Positions 41,751-53,240 are shown, counted from the first letter of the stretch. The stretch is 64,000 bases of DNA from Pseudomonas fluorescens (GCF_900215245.1 NZ_LT907842.1:6447448-6511447); one strand, 5' to 3'. Notes: a model not told the origin generated them from the letters alone. A program made the numbers and translations.

Positions 41751-43672
41751 TACTCCGAATCTGGGCGACCACGCCGGGAAACCGCTTGCGCGAGGAACTC
41801 AGCGAACTGGGCGACGGGCATCGAGCCCAGGTCAGCACCTTCACGAGTACGCACAGCGACAGTCTGCATCTCGACTTCCCGATCTCCGATAACCAAAAGA
41901 TAGGGAACCTTGAGCAAAGTATGCTCGCGGATTTTAAAGCCGATCTTTTCATTTCTCAAGTCGGACTTGGCACGAAATCCGCTTTCGTTGAGAGTTTTTT
42001 CAACTTCAGCGGCAAAATCGGCCTGTTTATCAGTGATATTCATGATCACTGCCTGGGTCGGAGCCAGCCACGCAGGGAATGCACCCTCGTAGTGCTCGAT
42101 CAGGATACCGACGAAACGTTCGAACGAGCCGAGGATCGCCCGGTGCAGCATAACCGGGTGCTTACGGCTGTTGTCTTCGGAGACGTATTCGGCTCCCAAA
42201 CGGATCGGCAGGTTAAAATCGAGCTGCAAAGTACCACATTGCCAGACACGACCAAGACAATCTTTCAGCGAGAACTCAATTTTCGGACCGTAGAAGGCGC
42301 CCTCACCCGGCTGCAGATCGTACGCAAGGCCCGCATTGTCTAGCGCTGCGGCCAATGCAGCTTCGGCGCGATCCCACAGTTCGTCGGAGCCGACGCGTTT
42401 TTCCGGACGAGTGGACAGCTTCATTTCGACTTCGGTGAAGCCGAAATCGCGATAAACGTCCATGGTCAGCTTGATGAACGCTGCGGATTCGGACTGCATC
42501 TGCTCTTCGGTGCAGAAGATGTGGGCGTCATCCTGAGTGAAGCCACGCACCCGCATGATGCCGTGCAGCGCACCCGACGGCTCGTTACGGTGGCAGGCAC
42601 CGAATTCGGCCAGACGCATCGGCAACTCGCGGTAGCTCTTCAGGCCTTGGTTGAACACCTGCACGTGGCACGGGCAGTTCATCGGCTTGATGGCGTAGTC
42701 GCGGTTTTCCGACTGGGTGGTGAACATGTTGTCGGCGTAGTTGGCCCAGTGCCCGGATTTCTCCCACAGGCCGCGATCAACGACTTGCGGAGTCTTGATC
42801 TCCAGGTAGCCGTTATCGCGCTGAACCTTGCGCATGTACTGCTCGAGTACCTGGTACAGGGTCCAGCCGTTCGGGTGCCAGAACACCATGCCCGGCGCCT
42901 CTTCCTGAAGGTGGAACAGGTTCAGGCGCTTGCCGATCTTGCGGTGGTCGCGTTTTTCGGCTTCTTCGATGCGCTGGATGTAGGCGGCCAGTTGCTTCTT
43001 GTCAGCCCAGGCAGTGCCGTAGATCCGCTGCAATTGCTCGTTCTTCGCATCCCCGCGCCAGTAGGCACCGGACAGCTTGGTCAACTTGAACGACTTGAGG
43101 AAGCGTGTGTTCGGCACGTGCGGGCCACGGCACATGTCGACGTATTCTTCGTGGTAATACAGGCCCATGGCCTGTTCGTCCGGCATGTCTTCCACCAGAC
43201 GCAGCTTGTAGTCCTCACCACGTGCGGTGAACACGTCGATCACTTCGGCGCGCGGCGTGACTTTCTTGATGACGTCGTAATCTTTTTCGATCAGCGCGTG
43301 CATGCGCGCCTCGATCGCCGCCAGGTCGTCCGGAGTGAAAGGACGCTCGTAGGCGATATCGTAATAGAAGCCTTCGTCAATGACCGGGCCGATGACCATC
43401 TTCGCGGTCGGGTACAGCTGCTTGACCGCGTGGCCAATCAGGTGGGCACAAGAGTGGCGAATGATCTCCAGCCCCTCTTGATCCTTCGGCGTAATGATTT
43501 GCAGGCTGGCATCGGCGGTGATCAGGTCACTGGCGTCAACCAGCTTGCCGTCGACCTTGCCGGCCACGGTGGCCTTGGCCAGGCCAGCACCAATGGATGC
43601 GGCGACCTCGGCTACGGAAACCGAATGATCGAATGAACGTTGACTGCCATCGGGAAGAGTAATAGTTGGCAT
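41750..43672 (-). CDS. thrS: Threonyl-tRNA synthetase
   Basis: A 640-residue class II synthetase. It starts at 43672 ([10 protein letters not shown]) after GGAGG. Domains in order: TGS, editing domain with [16 protein letters not shown] and the zinc-type ligands, catalytic core with [10 protein letters not shown] and [23 protein letters not shown] motif 2, and the C-terminal anticodon-binding domain. It charges tRNA-Thr. A hairpin mimicking a tRNA-Thr anticodon arm lies 20 bases upstream, pointing to translational self-control as in E. coli. Confidence 0.97.
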   Translation of the reverse strand: MPTITLPDGSQRSFDHSVSVAEVAASIGAGLAKATVAGKVDGKLVDASDLITADASLQIITPKDQEGLEIIRHSCAHLIGHAVKQLYPTAKMVIGPVIDEGFYYDIAYERPFTPDDLAAIEARMHALIEKDYDVIKKVTPRAEVIDVFTARGEDYKLRLVEDMPDEQAMGLYYHEEYVDMCRGPHVPNTRFLKSFKLTKLSGAYWRGDAKNEQLQRIYGTAWADKKQLAAYIQRIEEAEKRDHRKIGKRLNLFHLQEEAPGMVFWHPNGWTLYQVLEQYMRKVQRDNGYLEIKTPQVVDRGLWEKSGHWANYADNMFTTQSENRDYAIKPMNCPCHVQVFNQGLKSYRELPMRLAEFGACHRNEPSGALHGIMRVRGFTQDDAHIFCTEEQMQSESAAFIKLTMDVYRDFGFTEVEMKLSTRPEKRVGSDELWDRAEAALAAALDNAGLAYDLQPGEGAFYGPKIEFSLKDCLGRVWQCGTLQLDFNLPIRLGAEYVSEDNSRKHPVMLHRAILGSFERFVGILIEHYEGAFPAWLAPTQAVIMNITDKQADFAAEVEKTLNESGFRAKSDLRNEKIGFKIREHTLLKVPYLLVIGDREVEMQTVAVRTREGADLGSMPVAQFAEFLAQAVSRRGRPDSE

Positions 43673-43691
43673 GGCGCCTCCTCTCCTAGTG

Positions 43692-43712
43692 GTGACCCCT
43701 ACCAAAGGTCAC
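43692..43712 (-). promoter_or_regulatory. tRNA-Thr anticodon-arm-like hairpin before thrS (candidate ThrRS operator)
   Basis: In the mRNA the sequence GUGACCU-UUGGUAG-GGGUCAC forms a 7-pair stem (last pair U-G) with a 7-base loop. In the loop, GGU stands at the anticodon position after U-U, as in tRNA-Thr(GGU), whose loop in E. coli is UUGGUAA. It ends 19 bases before the thrS ATG, next to the ribosome site. A weaker second arm (GUUGG/CCAAC, 43717-43744) lies just before it. Confidence 0.6.
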
Positions 43713-43744
43713 GTGGGTTGGGATGAGCCAGTACAAGATCCAAC

Positions 43745-44043
43745 ACCAGGCCGTTCAGTGATGAACGCCTGCCTTACAGCGGCAGGAGCCTTTCGGCCAA
43801 CCGATAATCGAACCAGAGTGACTGGAGTGAACTCAAAAAAGAACATGGCAAGGCGGCAATTGGCACGCCTGTAAATAGCCAAGCGCAGGATGCTAGCACA
43901 GATGAACGGTCATCGCGCCGACACGGCCTTACGAAATACAAATTCCAGCGTTTATAGCTGCAAAAGTGAACTTGAGCTGTACGACAGGCCTCAAACACAC
44001 CGAGAATCGCCGTTCGTCCTCAAGACTTCAGGAGCCTTTAACT
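43745..44043. other. Intergenic region between thrS and the small exported protein gene
   Basis: No gene is supported. It should carry the thrS promoter (minus) and the promoter of the plus-strand gene at 44044. I see no strong consensus promoter, repeat or further hairpin in it. Confidence 0.4.
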
Positions 44044-44358
44044 ATGCGTTTTTCCTCGACCTTCGCGCTTGCTGCATCGCTGGCCTTCCTCTCCTTCGGT
44101 GCGCAGGCTGCAGCCCCATCGAACTGGCCTTCGGCCGCTGAACGGGAAAACTTCGTCAAAGACTGCACGTCGGCCGCTCAGCAGAGCGTTGACGCCAAAA
44201 CCGCCAAAGACCATTGCGAATGTGGCGCCGACAAGATCAATGCGGAATTGAGCACCGCTGAAATCAAGGAGCTCATGACCAACCAGAACGCCAAGCAGGA
44301 GCTTAAAAACAAAGCGGTCACGGCTATTTCGTCTTGCAAAGTCGTGAAGAAAAAGTAA
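44044..44358 (+). CDS. Small exported protein of unknown function
   Basis: A 104-residue protein. A signal peptide (MRFSSTFALAASLAFLSFGAQA) is followed by a helical, charged domain with four cysteines (KDCTSAAQQ, HCECGADKI, SSCKVVKK), probably forming disulfides in the periplasm. AGGAG lies about 12 bases before the ATG. The family is common in Pseudomonas to my memory but has no known role. A terminator-like hairpin follows at 44470. Confidence 0.7.
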   Translation: MRFSSTFALAASLAFLSFGAQAAAPSNWPSAAERENFVKDCTSAAQQSVDAKTAKDHCECGADKINAELSTAEIKELMTNQNAKQELKNKAVTAISSCKVVKKK

Positions 44359-44469
44359 GAACGACCACTGATCAGGCAGCCATTTCGCTGAAAAAAAAGC
44401 CTTAAAACTGCCATTTCTCACAAATTACGCAGCTTTTACGGCTTTTTTTAACAGCTGATATTTCGCAGC

Positions 44470-44492
44470 AAAGCCCCGTAGATCGGGGCTTT
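44470..44492 (+). terminator. Intrinsic terminator-like hairpin
   Basis: AAAGCCCCG pairs with CGGGGCTTT around TAGAT. The T run is short. It separates the small exported protein gene from the cold shock gene. Confidence 0.6.
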
Positions 44493-44647
44493 CAGCCGAT
44501 CAAGGCACTAAACGCTACGTCATTGATTAGCAAACAATGCCTTGGGGGGGCTCCCAAGCCGAACATTTCGACTATGATAGCCAAGTGTGCCCAGTTGGCC
44601 TGAGCAGCACAGCACTACTGAAAATATATGTTTCTTGGAGATACACC

Positions 44648-44860
44648 ATGTCTAATCGCCAATCCGGCACCGTTAAATGGTTCAACGATGAAAAAGGCTT
44701 CGGCTTCATCACTCCTCAAGGTGGCGGTGACGACCTGTTCGTACACTTCAAAGCTATCGAAAGCGACGGTTTCAAAAGCCTGAAAGAAGGCCAAACCGTT
44801 TCCTTCGTGGCTGAGAAAGGCCAAAAGGGTATGCAAGCTGCACAGGTTCGCCCAGAGTAA
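44648..44860 (+). CDS. Cold shock-type nucleic acid-binding protein
   Basis: A 70-residue CspA-family protein: [17 protein letters not shown] (RNP1) and DLFVHFKAI (RNP2). It binds single-stranded RNA and DNA and melts secondary structure. A strong terminator follows at 44875. The 5' leader appears long, as in other cold shock genes; a possible -10 (TATGAT) lies near 44572. It resembles the Pseudomonas CapB/CspD-like proteins, but temperature response cannot be read from the sequence. Confidence 0.93.
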   Translation: MSNRQSGTVKWFNDEKGFGFITPQGGGDDLFVHFKAIESDGFKSLKEGQTVSFVAEKGQKGMQAAQVRPE

Positions 44861-44874
44861 TTCTGTGCTGAGCT

Positions 44875-44906
44875 AAAAAAACCCCGTCCATGTGACGGGG
44901 TTTTTT
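44875..44906 (+). terminator. Strong intrinsic terminator after the cold shock gene
   Basis: ACCCCGTC pairs with GACGGGGT around CATGT, flanked by A and T runs, so it can also end the minus-strand transcript from the I78 gene side. Confidence 0.9.
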
Positions 44907-44933
44907 ATGGGCGCTGCAAAAGCCGGGGCGCTA

Positions 44934-45254
44934 TCAGCCGCAGTTGACCCGTGTGATCACCAGGTTGTCGTCGGTGTTCAGGTTCAAGCGGTCGGAGCGG
45001 TATTCCAGAGTGATCATGTCGTTAGGCTTGAGGATCCGCGCGTTCTGCGCGCCGGCACGGGTACGCGCCTGATCCAGCAACTGAGGCGAGGCTTTCTGGC
45101 CGATGGCGAATTCGGCAGCTTTCGACTCACAACGGCTATGGCCTGCGTCAGCAGCGGCGACGCCTTTGCCTGGCTCTGGGGCACCCGGGGTGCTGCAACC
45201 CGCCAACGCGAGTGCTGCCAACAAAGTGCCGAATGATGCGAGCTTCCAAGGCAT
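44934..45254 (-). CDS. I78-family peptidase inhibitor-like lipoprotein
   Basis: A 106-residue lipoprotein; the lipobox LALAGC lies near residue 18-20. The C-terminal domain matches the I78 inhibitor family: CESKAAEFAIGQKA, ARTRAGAQNARILKPNDMITLEYRSDRLNL and VITRVNCG, with two cysteines that probably pair. Family members inhibit serine peptidases; the target is unknown. The start at 45254 gives the lipoprotein signal directly. Confidence 0.8.
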   Translation of the reverse strand: MPWKLASFGTLLAALALAGCSTPGAPEPGKGVAAADAGHSRCESKAAEFAIGQKASPQLLDQARTRAGAQNARILKPNDMITLEYRSDRLNLNTDDNLVITRVNCG

Positions 45255-45397
45255 GAAGCCTCCTATGATAAAAATGGACAGAGATCGTGCGACCGCGATC
45301 TGGCCGTTTGGTTTCAAGACGTAAATCGGCTGACGGCAAGTCTGCCTGACTCAAGGCGAGCATTCGCCCGGTCAATCGTCACCAGATATGAACGCAC

Positions 45398-45706
45398 TCA
45401 GTAGATGTCGATGTAATCAAACGGTGGGGTTGGCCAATTCTGCGCGAGCGCATTGAAAATCTGCATGACCCAGACCTCATCGCTGGCCGCGACTTTACCG
45501 ACATAACCCGAACCCTTCGCCCAGGTTTCCAGGCGAAACAGCAGGCCGTCAATCTCGACACCGCCTACGGCCTTCCCGGAGGAGATATACGCGATACCGG
45601 CCTTGGTCACTCGTAACTGGGTATGCTCGTCGTCACTGGCACTGGCGAGCAGTTGACGAACCGCCTCCAACGTGAGGTTATCGGGGTTGTTCAAATCGAT
45701 CTGCAC
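45398..45706 (-). CDS. Conserved hypothetical protein
   Basis: About 102 residues, soluble, no signal peptide. It begins VQIDLNNPDNLTLEAVRQLLAS and ends PPFDYIDIY. The GTG at 45706 has GGGGA upstream; a TTG ten codons earlier is also open. I recall similar proteins in Pseudomonas without assigned function. The aspartate- and asparagine-rich start and aromatic end give no motif that I can use. Confidence 0.6.
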   Translation of the reverse strand: MQIDLNNPDNLTLEAVRQLLASASDDEHTQLRVTKAGIAYISSGKAVGGVEIDGLLFRLETWAKGSGYVGKVAASDEVWVMQIFNALAQNWPTPPFDYIDIY

Positions 45707-45878
45707 CTGGGGTTCCCCGGCAATTGAATTGAACAACAGTGTCGCACAGCGCCGGCCTCAACCCGAAGTACCTCATGCCTAAGTAGCAGTGCCAAAGACC
45801 ACGCAAAAATGGTTAACTGCCGCGATTAAAACCGCGTAACAGCGCACTGCCCAGCACTTCCAACCCCGCGAGCCCCCC

Positions 45879-46091
45879 ATGACCACTGTAACCCTCCAAG
45901 CCGACATCAAAGCCAAGTGGCCTCAAGGACAGAGCTCCTACAGCCCCGGAAGCCCGGAGGAGTTGGCAATCATCGGAATCGACCTGTTGGTCAAGGAACT
46001 CGGCACTCAGGCCGCGCAGGCCTTCATCGGCCAAGTATTCGAGAAGTACCCGGCCGATCACATGGGCGCACACAAGCCCGAGCGCGAATAA
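45879..46091 (+). CDS. Small hypothetical protein
   Basis: A 70-residue acidic-basic balanced soluble protein, MTTVTLQADIKAKWPQG to DHMGAHKPERE, without signal or membrane segment. The frame is codon-typical for the genome and lies in a clean gap before the convergent nucleoside hydrolase gene. The ribosome site is weak. I do not recognise a family. Confidence 0.5.
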   Translation: MTTVTLQADIKAKWPQGQSSYSPGSPEELAIIGIDLLVKELGTQAAQAFIGQVFEKYPADHMGAHKPERE

Positions 46092-46124
46092 GAACCGGCC
46101 GGCGAGCGCCGACCGCTACACAGA

Positions 46125-47153
46125 TTACTTCAGGCGCGCCAAGCGCTCGGTCAGCAGATCGAAGAAGCCTTGGGCGTCGCCGTTCTCAACCCAGAACGCG
46201 TTCTTCGGCTGTTTCAAGCCGTCATACCAATCGACGATGGTCTGGCCGAAGGTCGGACCTTCGCGACTGTCCACCACCACGTTAACCTCACGCCCACTGA
46301 ACAGTGCCGGCTTGAGCAGATAAGCAATGACGGTAGCGTCGTGTACCGGGCCGCCCGGGATGCCGTAGTGCTCCATGTCGCCTTTGACGTATTCATTGAG
46401 AATGTCGCCAACCACTTTGCTCGCATTGTTGTTAATCGCTGCGATTTTCTTCAGGCGCGCTTCGCTGGTCAGCACCTTGTGGGTCACGTCCAACGGCAGA
46501 TAGGTCAGCTTGACGCCACTTTTGAGCACGATTTCAGCGGCGATAGGGTCCGCGAACAAGTTGAACTCAGCCACCGGAGTGATATTGCCACCATTGAAGT
46601 GCGCACCGCCCATCACCACCACTTCCTTGATGCCTTGGGTGATTTCCGGAGCCTGGGTCAACGCCAGCGCCAGGTTGGTCTGTGGGCCGAGCATGGCGAT
46701 GGTGATGCTGTGCGGCTTGGCAGTGCTGAGCGTTTTGATCAGGTAGTCGACCGCGTTGCCGTCAGCCAGGCCTTTTTTGGGCTCATGCACGGTGACACCG
46801 GAGATACCTTCCTTGCCGTGAATATTCTCAGCGTAAATCGGCGTGCGCAGCATGGGTTTTGGCGCGCCTGCGTACACAGGAATTTCCTCACGCCCTGCCC
46901 ACTCACGAGCCAGGCGAGCGTTGCGGGAAGTCTTGTCCAGGCGCACGTTACCGGCGACGGTGGTCAGCGCACGAATGCTCAGTTCCTCCGGAGAGGCCAT
47001 GGCAAACAGCAAGGCCACTACGTCATCGGCACCTGGGTCGGTATCGATGATCAGGTCGATTTTTTCCGCCGCTTGGGCGCTGGCGGCTGTGAGCGCGGAC
47101 AAAAGCAGGACACTCCGAAACAGGTTTTTCAGGGTTGGAAGACCACGTTGCAT
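46125..47153 (-). CDS. Exported inosine-uridine-type nucleoside hydrolase
   Basis: A 342-residue enzyme with a signal peptide ending ASAQA. The calcium-binding signature IDTDPGADDVVALL lies near residue 38, and later MLGPQTNLALAL and GGPVHDATVIAYL, where the active-site histidine and aspartate stand. It hydrolyses nucleosides to ribose and base. The ATG at 47153 follows AAGGAG. It is the last gene of the ribose operon, 26 bases after rbsD. Its export to the periplasm means ribose would be freed where RbsB can bind it. Confidence 0.88.
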   Translation of the reverse strand: MQRGLPTLKNLFRSVLLLSALTAASAQAAEKIDLIIDTDPGADDVVALLFAMASPEELSIRALTTVAGNVRLDKTSRNARLAREWAGREEIPVYAGAPKPMLRTPIYAENIHGKEGISGVTVHEPKKGLADGNAVDYLIKTLSTAKPHSITIAMLGPQTNLALALTQAPEITQGIKEVVVMGGAHFNGGNITPVAEFNLFADPIAAEIVLKSGVKLTYLPLDVTHKVLTSEARLKKIAAINNNASKVVGDILNEYVKGDMEHYGIPGGPVHDATVIAYLLKPALFSGREVNVVVDSREGPTFGQTIVDWYDGLKQPKNAFWVENGDAQGFFDLLTERLARLK

Positions 47154-47179
47154 GACACACTCCTTGTCGTAAGAAAACT

Positions 47180-47584
47180 CTAGAAGGTTACGCCGGACAC
47201 CAGCGCGATATTGCAATAAGGCTGGCACTCGCCAGTGCGCACCACGGCGCGGGCCTTGCGACTGAGCTGCTTGAATTCTTCGTGGCTGACCAGGCGACGC
47301 TCGCCGAGGGCAGCCTGTTCTGTCAGGGAGTTGAGCGAGGTGAGCGCAGGAGGCTGCTTGAGCAGGATTTCTTCCGCCAATACATGGCTTTCGACCTGCA
47401 TCTCACTCAACACAATGCGCAGGGTGCTGATGAAATCAGGAATGCCCTGAGTCAGCGCCAGGTCGATCAACTCGACGCCCGGTGGCACCGGCAGGCCGGC
47501 GTCGCCAATCACCAGGATGTCACCATGACCGAGAGACGCGATCACGCGCGACAGGGCGATATTGAGCAGAGGTGTCTTTTTCAT
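47180..47584 (-). CDS. rbsD: D-ribose pyranase
   Basis: A 134-residue protein of normal length: [28 protein letters not shown] with the catalytic histidine, and the C-terminal [19 protein letters not shown]. It interconverts beta-pyranose and beta-furanose forms of ribose so that the kinase can use it. The start overlaps rbsK by 4 bases. Confidence 0.93.
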   Translation of the reverse strand: MKKTPLLNIALSRVIASLGHGDILVIGDAGLPVPPGVELIDLALTQGIPDFISTLRIVLSEMQVESHVLAEEILLKQPPALTSLNSLTEQAALGERRLVSHEEFKQLSRKARAVVRTGECQPYCNIALVSGVTF

Positions 47585-48498
47585 GAGGGTATAAAACCTT
47601 GAACGTCCTGCAATGCAGGGATAGAGGGTTGTGCACCGGCGCGGGTGACCGACAGCGCAGCGGCGACTTGACCAAAGCGAATGGCCTCGGCTTCGCTTTT
47701 ACCGTTGGCAAGCGCGGCGGCAAAACCACCCACGAAGGTGTCACCGGCCGCGGTGGTGTCCACCGCCTTTACTTTGGGCGCCACCAGGTGCTCAAAGCCG
47801 TTGCCATCGGCAAACAGCGCGCCCTGTGCACCCAGAGTGATGATCACTTTTCCGGCGCCCGCTTTGATCAACTGCGTCGCGGCGACCTTGGCGCTGTCGA
47901 GGGAGTCGACGGTCACGCCAGTTAATTCACCGGCTTCGCTTTCGTTCGGAATCAGATAGTCGATCGAGGCGTACCATTCCTTCGGCAACGGTCCGCTGGC
48001 CGGTGCCGGATTGAGGATCACCGTCTTGCCCAGTTCACGACCGCGCTTAAGCGCATGGCCCACGGTGTCCATAGGGACTTCCAATTGGCAGACGATCACA
48101 TCGGCCGCCTGCAACACCGCATCGGCCAACTGCAACGAAGCCGGCGTCAGCTCACCGTTGCTTCCCGCAACGATCACAATCGCGTTCTGGCTGCTGTCAT
48201 CCACCACAATCAATGCCACGCCGCTGGAGCCGTCTACCGAGCTGACGGCCTGGCAATCAATGCCCTCCACCAGCAACGCGTCGCGCAATTGAGTGCCGTA
48301 GGCGTCCGTGCCGACGCAGCCAATCATCGCCACATCAGCGCCCAGGCGCGCCGAAGCCACTGCCTGATTGGCGCCCTTGCCGCCCGGTACGGTGGAAAAC
48401 GTTTGGCCAATCAGGGTTTCACCGGCGCGCGGCAAGCGACTGGCGCGGGTGACCAAATCCATGTTCAAGCTGCCTATTACCACTACTTTTGCTGGCAT
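47581..48498 (-). CDS. rbsK: Ribokinase
   Basis: A 305-residue PfkB-family kinase. It has the two family signatures [22 protein letters not shown] near residue 40 and [17 protein letters not shown] near residue 250, with the catalytic aspartate in the second. It phosphorylates ribose to ribose 5-phosphate in the cytoplasm. It lies 23 bases after rbsR. Confidence 0.95.
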   Translation of the reverse strand: MPAKVVVIGSLNMDLVTRASRLPRAGETLIGQTFSTVPGGKGANQAVASARLGADVAMIGCVGTDAYGTQLRDALLVEGIDCQAVSSVDGSSGVALIVVDDSSQNAIVIVAGSNGELTPASLQLADAVLQAADVIVCQLEVPMDTVGHALKRGRELGKTVILNPAPASGPLPKEWYASIDYLIPNESEAGELTGVTVDSLDSAKVAATQLIKAGAGKVIITLGAQGALFADGNGFEHLVAPKVKAVDTTAAGDTFVGGFAAALANGKSEAEAIRFGQVAAALSVTRAGAQPSIPALQDVQGFIPS

Positions 48499-48521
48499 AC
48501 ATCAGTACTCATCAATTCGGT

Positions 48522-49544
48522 TCAGCGGTATTGGGCGAACACACCGGCAAACGGCGCCGTTGACTCACGCAACACAATGCTTGGCGTCACGATGCGCTGA
48601 TCGATCGGCAGTTGGGGTGTCGCAATTCGTCGCAATAAGAGTTCGGCGGCCGTCTCACCCAATTGCAGGATTGACTGTCCGACCGTGGTCAGCGCCGGGT
48701 ACACGTAGCGGCCCATTTGAATATCGTCAAAACCGATCACCGACAGCTCGCCAGGCACACGAATATTGCGCTCGGCTGCCGCACGTAATACACCGAAACC
48801 GATCATGTCGTTACTGGCGAAAATCGCACTCGGCGGGTTTTCCGACAGCAACTGTACCGCAGCGGCATACCCTCCGGTGCTGGTGAAGTCGCTTTCCAGG
48901 GTGCGACTGGCCATTACTTCCACGCCCGCCTCATGCAACGCACGGTGGTAGCCCGCAAGCCGCATTTGCGCCACACGGGTGTGGCCGGGGCCACCAATGC
49001 AGGCGATGTCCCGGTGCCCCAGTTCAAGCAAGTGCCGGGTCGCCAGGTAAGCGCCTTCCTCGTGGTCGATACGCACCAGGTCGACATCAATGCCGTCCAA
49101 TGCCCGGTCGACAATCACCATGGGCGTGCGCACCGCGCTCAATCCCGCAGCAAGGCCGCTGTCATCGCCACCTACCGAGGTCACGATCAAGCCGTCAATG
49201 CGCTTCTCCAGCAATACGCGCAGGTAGCTGCGCTGCTTCTCGGCGTTATCGTCGGAGTTGCAGAGGATCACGCAATACCCATTACGCTCACAGTAATCCT
49301 CGATGCCCCGCGCCAGTTCGGCAAAATACGGGTTAAGGCTATTGGGCACCAGCAGGCCGATGGTGGCGGTGGTCTTGGCTTTGAGTGAGCGGGCGACGGC
49401 ACTCGGCACATAGTCCAACTGCTTGATCGCCGCTTCAACCTTGATCCGCACAGGCTCGCTGACCGGCCGCGTCTTGTTCACCACATGGGATACGGTGGTG
49501 TAGGAAATACCTGCGAGCGCTGCCACATCCTTGATCGTTGCCAT
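48522..49544 (-). CDS. rbsR: LacI-family ribose operon repressor
   Basis: A 340-residue repressor. The N-terminal helix-turn-helix is TIKDVAALAGISYTTVSHVVN with the hinge helix PSAVARSLK, followed by a ribose-binding periplasmic-protein fold. Its operator is probably the perfect palindrome CGCAAACGTTTGCG at 53219. Being inside the operon it regulates its own synthesis. Confidence 0.92.
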   Translation of the reverse strand: MATIKDVAALAGISYTTVSHVVNKTRPVSEPVRIKVEAAIKQLDYVPSAVARSLKAKTTATIGLLVPNSLNPYFAELARGIEDYCERNGYCVILCNSDDNAEKQRSYLRVLLEKRIDGLIVTSVGGDDSGLAAGLSAVRTPMVIVDRALDGIDVDLVRIDHEEGAYLATRHLLELGHRDIACIGGPGHTRVAQMRLAGYHRALHEAGVEVMASRTLESDFTSTGGYAAAVQLLSENPPSAIFASNDMIGFGVLRAAAERNIRVPGELSVIGFDDIQMGRYVYPALTTVGQSILQLGETAAELLLRRIATPQLPIDQRIVTPSIVLRESTAPFAGVFAQYR

Positions 49545-49547
49545 GGT

Positions 49548-50521
49548 TCAGCCCCGCCGACTGGCGCGCTGGCTGCGGTAGGTGTCGAGAACCACGGCAA
49601 TCACGATCACGGCACCGGTGATGATGCGTTTGGTGGGCTCCGTGGCACCGATCTGCGCAAGGCCGGCCGCCAGCACCGAAATAATCAACACACCGAAGAA
49701 CGTACTGATAACCGAGCCGCGCCCGCCCATCAGGCTGGTGCCGCCGATCACCACTGCCGCGATCACTTGCAACTCAAGGCCGGAGCCGGCATTCGGGTCC
49801 GCCGCTTCCAGGCGTGAAATCTGGAACAGTGCCGCCACACCGGCCAACAGCCCCATCAGGCTGAATACCAGGATCTTGTAGGGCTTGGGATTGATCCCGG
49901 CCAGACGCACCGCCTCTTCGTTGGTGCCGATACCGATCAGGTAACGGCCGAACACAGTACGGGTCAACACCAACTGAGCAGCGACGATGACCAGCAAAGC
50001 AATGATAAACGATGGCGAAATTCCGAACGCAACCGGGTTGGACAACCAGGCAAACGAATCACCAATATAAGCGGTGCGCGAACCGGTCATCTGGTAAGCC
50101 ACGCCACGCGCCATTTCCAGCACACCGAGGGACACGATAAATGACGGAATGCGCCAGGCCACAGTAATCGAACCGGTGATGGTACCCGCCAACGCCGCGC
50201 AGCCCATGCCCAGCACAGCCGCCGGCAATACGCCCCAACCCCAGCTGAGAATTGCCACGCTGACCGCCGATGCCGCCAAGGCCAGCACCGAGCCCACCGA
50301 CAGGTCGATACCGCCGATGATCAGGATGAACGTCATGCCCACCGCCAGCACCATCAGGTCCGGAATCTGGTTGGCCAGGGTGCTGAAGGTGTCATAGGAC
50401 AGGAAGTGATCGCTGAGTACCGAGAACAGCGCAATCATGGCGAGCAAGGCACCGGCCAGCCCCAGATAAGTACCCAGGCCGTAGAAGTTGCCGCCGGTTT
50501 TACCCGGGGAGTTTGTTGTTT

Positions 50522-50525
<4 letters not shown>
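49548..50525 (-). CDS. rbsC: Ribose ABC transporter permease
   Basis: A 325-residue membrane protein with about eight to ten helices. The conserved segment IGGIDLSVGSVLALAA and GRYLIGIGTNEEAVRLAGIN are typical of sugar permeases. It overlaps rbsA by 4 bases and lies 3 bases before rbsR. Confidence 0.93.
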
Positions 50526-52075
<1,550 letters not shown>

Positions 52076-52090
52076 AAGAAAAATCTCCAG

Positions 52091-52115
52091 GCGCCCGCTC
52101 AGGACGAGCGGGCGC
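52091..52115 (-). terminator. Hairpin between rbsB and rbsA
   Basis: GCGCCCGCTC pairs perfectly with GAGCGGGCGC around AGGAC. There is no T run, so it probably protects or limits the rbsB part of the mRNA so that more binding protein than transporter is made. Confidence 0.6.
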
Positions 52116-52133
52116 TGTTGGGTGCTGCCAGGA

Positions 52134-53093
52134 TTACTTCTTGAGGACGAGTTCGACCGGGGTTTCGATCACGCCGTCCTTGGCATCGACTTGTTCACCC
52201 TTGACCAGCTTGAGCGCATTCTGGATACCGAACACAGCTTGCTGAGCAGCGGCTTGGTCGGCAGTCGCCAGGACGCGGCCGTCCTGCAGCATCGGTTTGA
52301 TGGCTTCGATATTGTCGTAGCCCACCACCAGCACTTTGCCGGCCTTGCCTGCGGCACGTACTGCGGAGACTGCGCCCAGTGCCATGTTGTCGTTACCCGC
52401 CAGCAACGCCTTGAGGTCCGGGTATTCGCTCAGCATGGCGGAAGCGACTTTCTGGCCCTGATCGATTTCCCAGTTACCCGATTGGGTGGAAACGATCTTC
52501 ATGCCGGCAGCGTCCATCGCATCCTTGTAGCCTGCGGTGCGCTGCTGGGCGTTGGTGGTGGTCGGCACGCCTTCGATGATGCCGACCTTGTCACCCGAGG
52601 TCAGGTGCTTGGCCAGGTAGTCACCGACCAGCTTGGAGCCTTTGCGGTTGTCCGGCCCCACAAACGGGATGTTGAGGTTTTTGCTTTTCAGTACGTCCGG
52701 ATCAAGGCGGTTGTCGATGTTGACGACCTTGATGCCGGCATCCGAGGCTTTCTTAAGCACGGTGACCAATGCCTTGGAGTCGGCCGGGGCGATCACGATG
52801 GCGTTAACTTTGGCGAGGATCATCTGGTTGACGATATCGATCTGCGCACTGGTATCGGTTTCGTTCTTGATACCGTTGGTGATCATGTCGAAATCAGCGG
52901 CGTGGGTTTTCTGATAGTCCTTGGCGCCGTCCTGCATGGTCACGAAAAATTCGTTGGCAAGGGACTTCATCACCAGGCCGACCTTGGGTTTGGCGGCGGC
53001 GTCTTCAGCGAATACAGAGGAGAGAGGTAGAGCAGCGGATGCGGCAGCAAGCACAGCGACAGCAAGAAGACGTCCAGCAAATGGCAGCTTCAT
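52134..53093 (-). CDS. rbsB: Ribose periplasmic binding protein
   Basis: A 319-residue exported binding protein, signal peptide about 1-29 (SSVFA). It shows VGLVMKSLANEFFVTMQDGAKDYQ, QIDIVNQMILAKVNAIVIAPAD and ALLAGNDNMALGAV, as in RbsB. It binds ribose for RbsAC. First gene of the operon, about 140 bases after the -35 candidate. Confidence 0.92.
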   Translation of the reverse strand: MKLPFAGRLLAVAVLAAASAALPLSSVFAEDAAAKPKVGLVMKSLANEFFVTMQDGAKDYQKTHAADFDMITNGIKNETDTSAQIDIVNQMILAKVNAIVIAPADSKALVTVLKKASDAGIKVVNIDNRLDPDVLKSKNLNIPFVGPDNRKGSKLVGDYLAKHLTSGDKVGIIEGVPTTTNAQQRTAGYKDAMDAAGMKIVSTQSGNWEIDQGQKVASAMLSEYPDLKALLAGNDNMALGAVSAVRAAGKAGKVLVVGYDNIEAIKPMLQDGRVLATADQAAAQQAVFGIQNALKLVKGEQVDAKDGVIETPVELVLKK

Positions 53094-53123
53094 GGGTTCA
53101 CTCCGATCTTATGATTATTGTAA

Positions 53124-53134
53124 GCAACGCTTGC
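53124..53134. promoter_or_regulatory. Second, weaker RbsR-like operator
   Basis: GCAACGCTTGC has the GCAA/TTGC half-sites of the main operator with an 11-base length. It lies in the rbsB leader about 95 bases from the main operator, so looping between the two is possible. Confidence 0.45.
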
Positions 53135-53211
53135 ACCGAAGAATGCTCCGGCAGCCCTCCCACCCGGGTGGCTGATACGAGTTTTCACGATACTCAGGGA
53201 GCGCTGCGTGA

Positions 53212-53240
53212 AACATCTCGCAAACGTTTGCGTTAGTCAA
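53212..53240 (-). promoter_or_regulatory. rbs promoter with RbsR operator in the spacer
   Basis: On the minus strand TTGACT (53235-53240) is a good -35. A 17-base spacer leads to GATGTT as a weak -10. The spacer contains the perfect 14-base palindrome CGCAAACGTTTGCG (53219-53232), the expected LacI-family (RbsR) operator. Binding there would block RNA polymerase. Confidence 0.7.
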
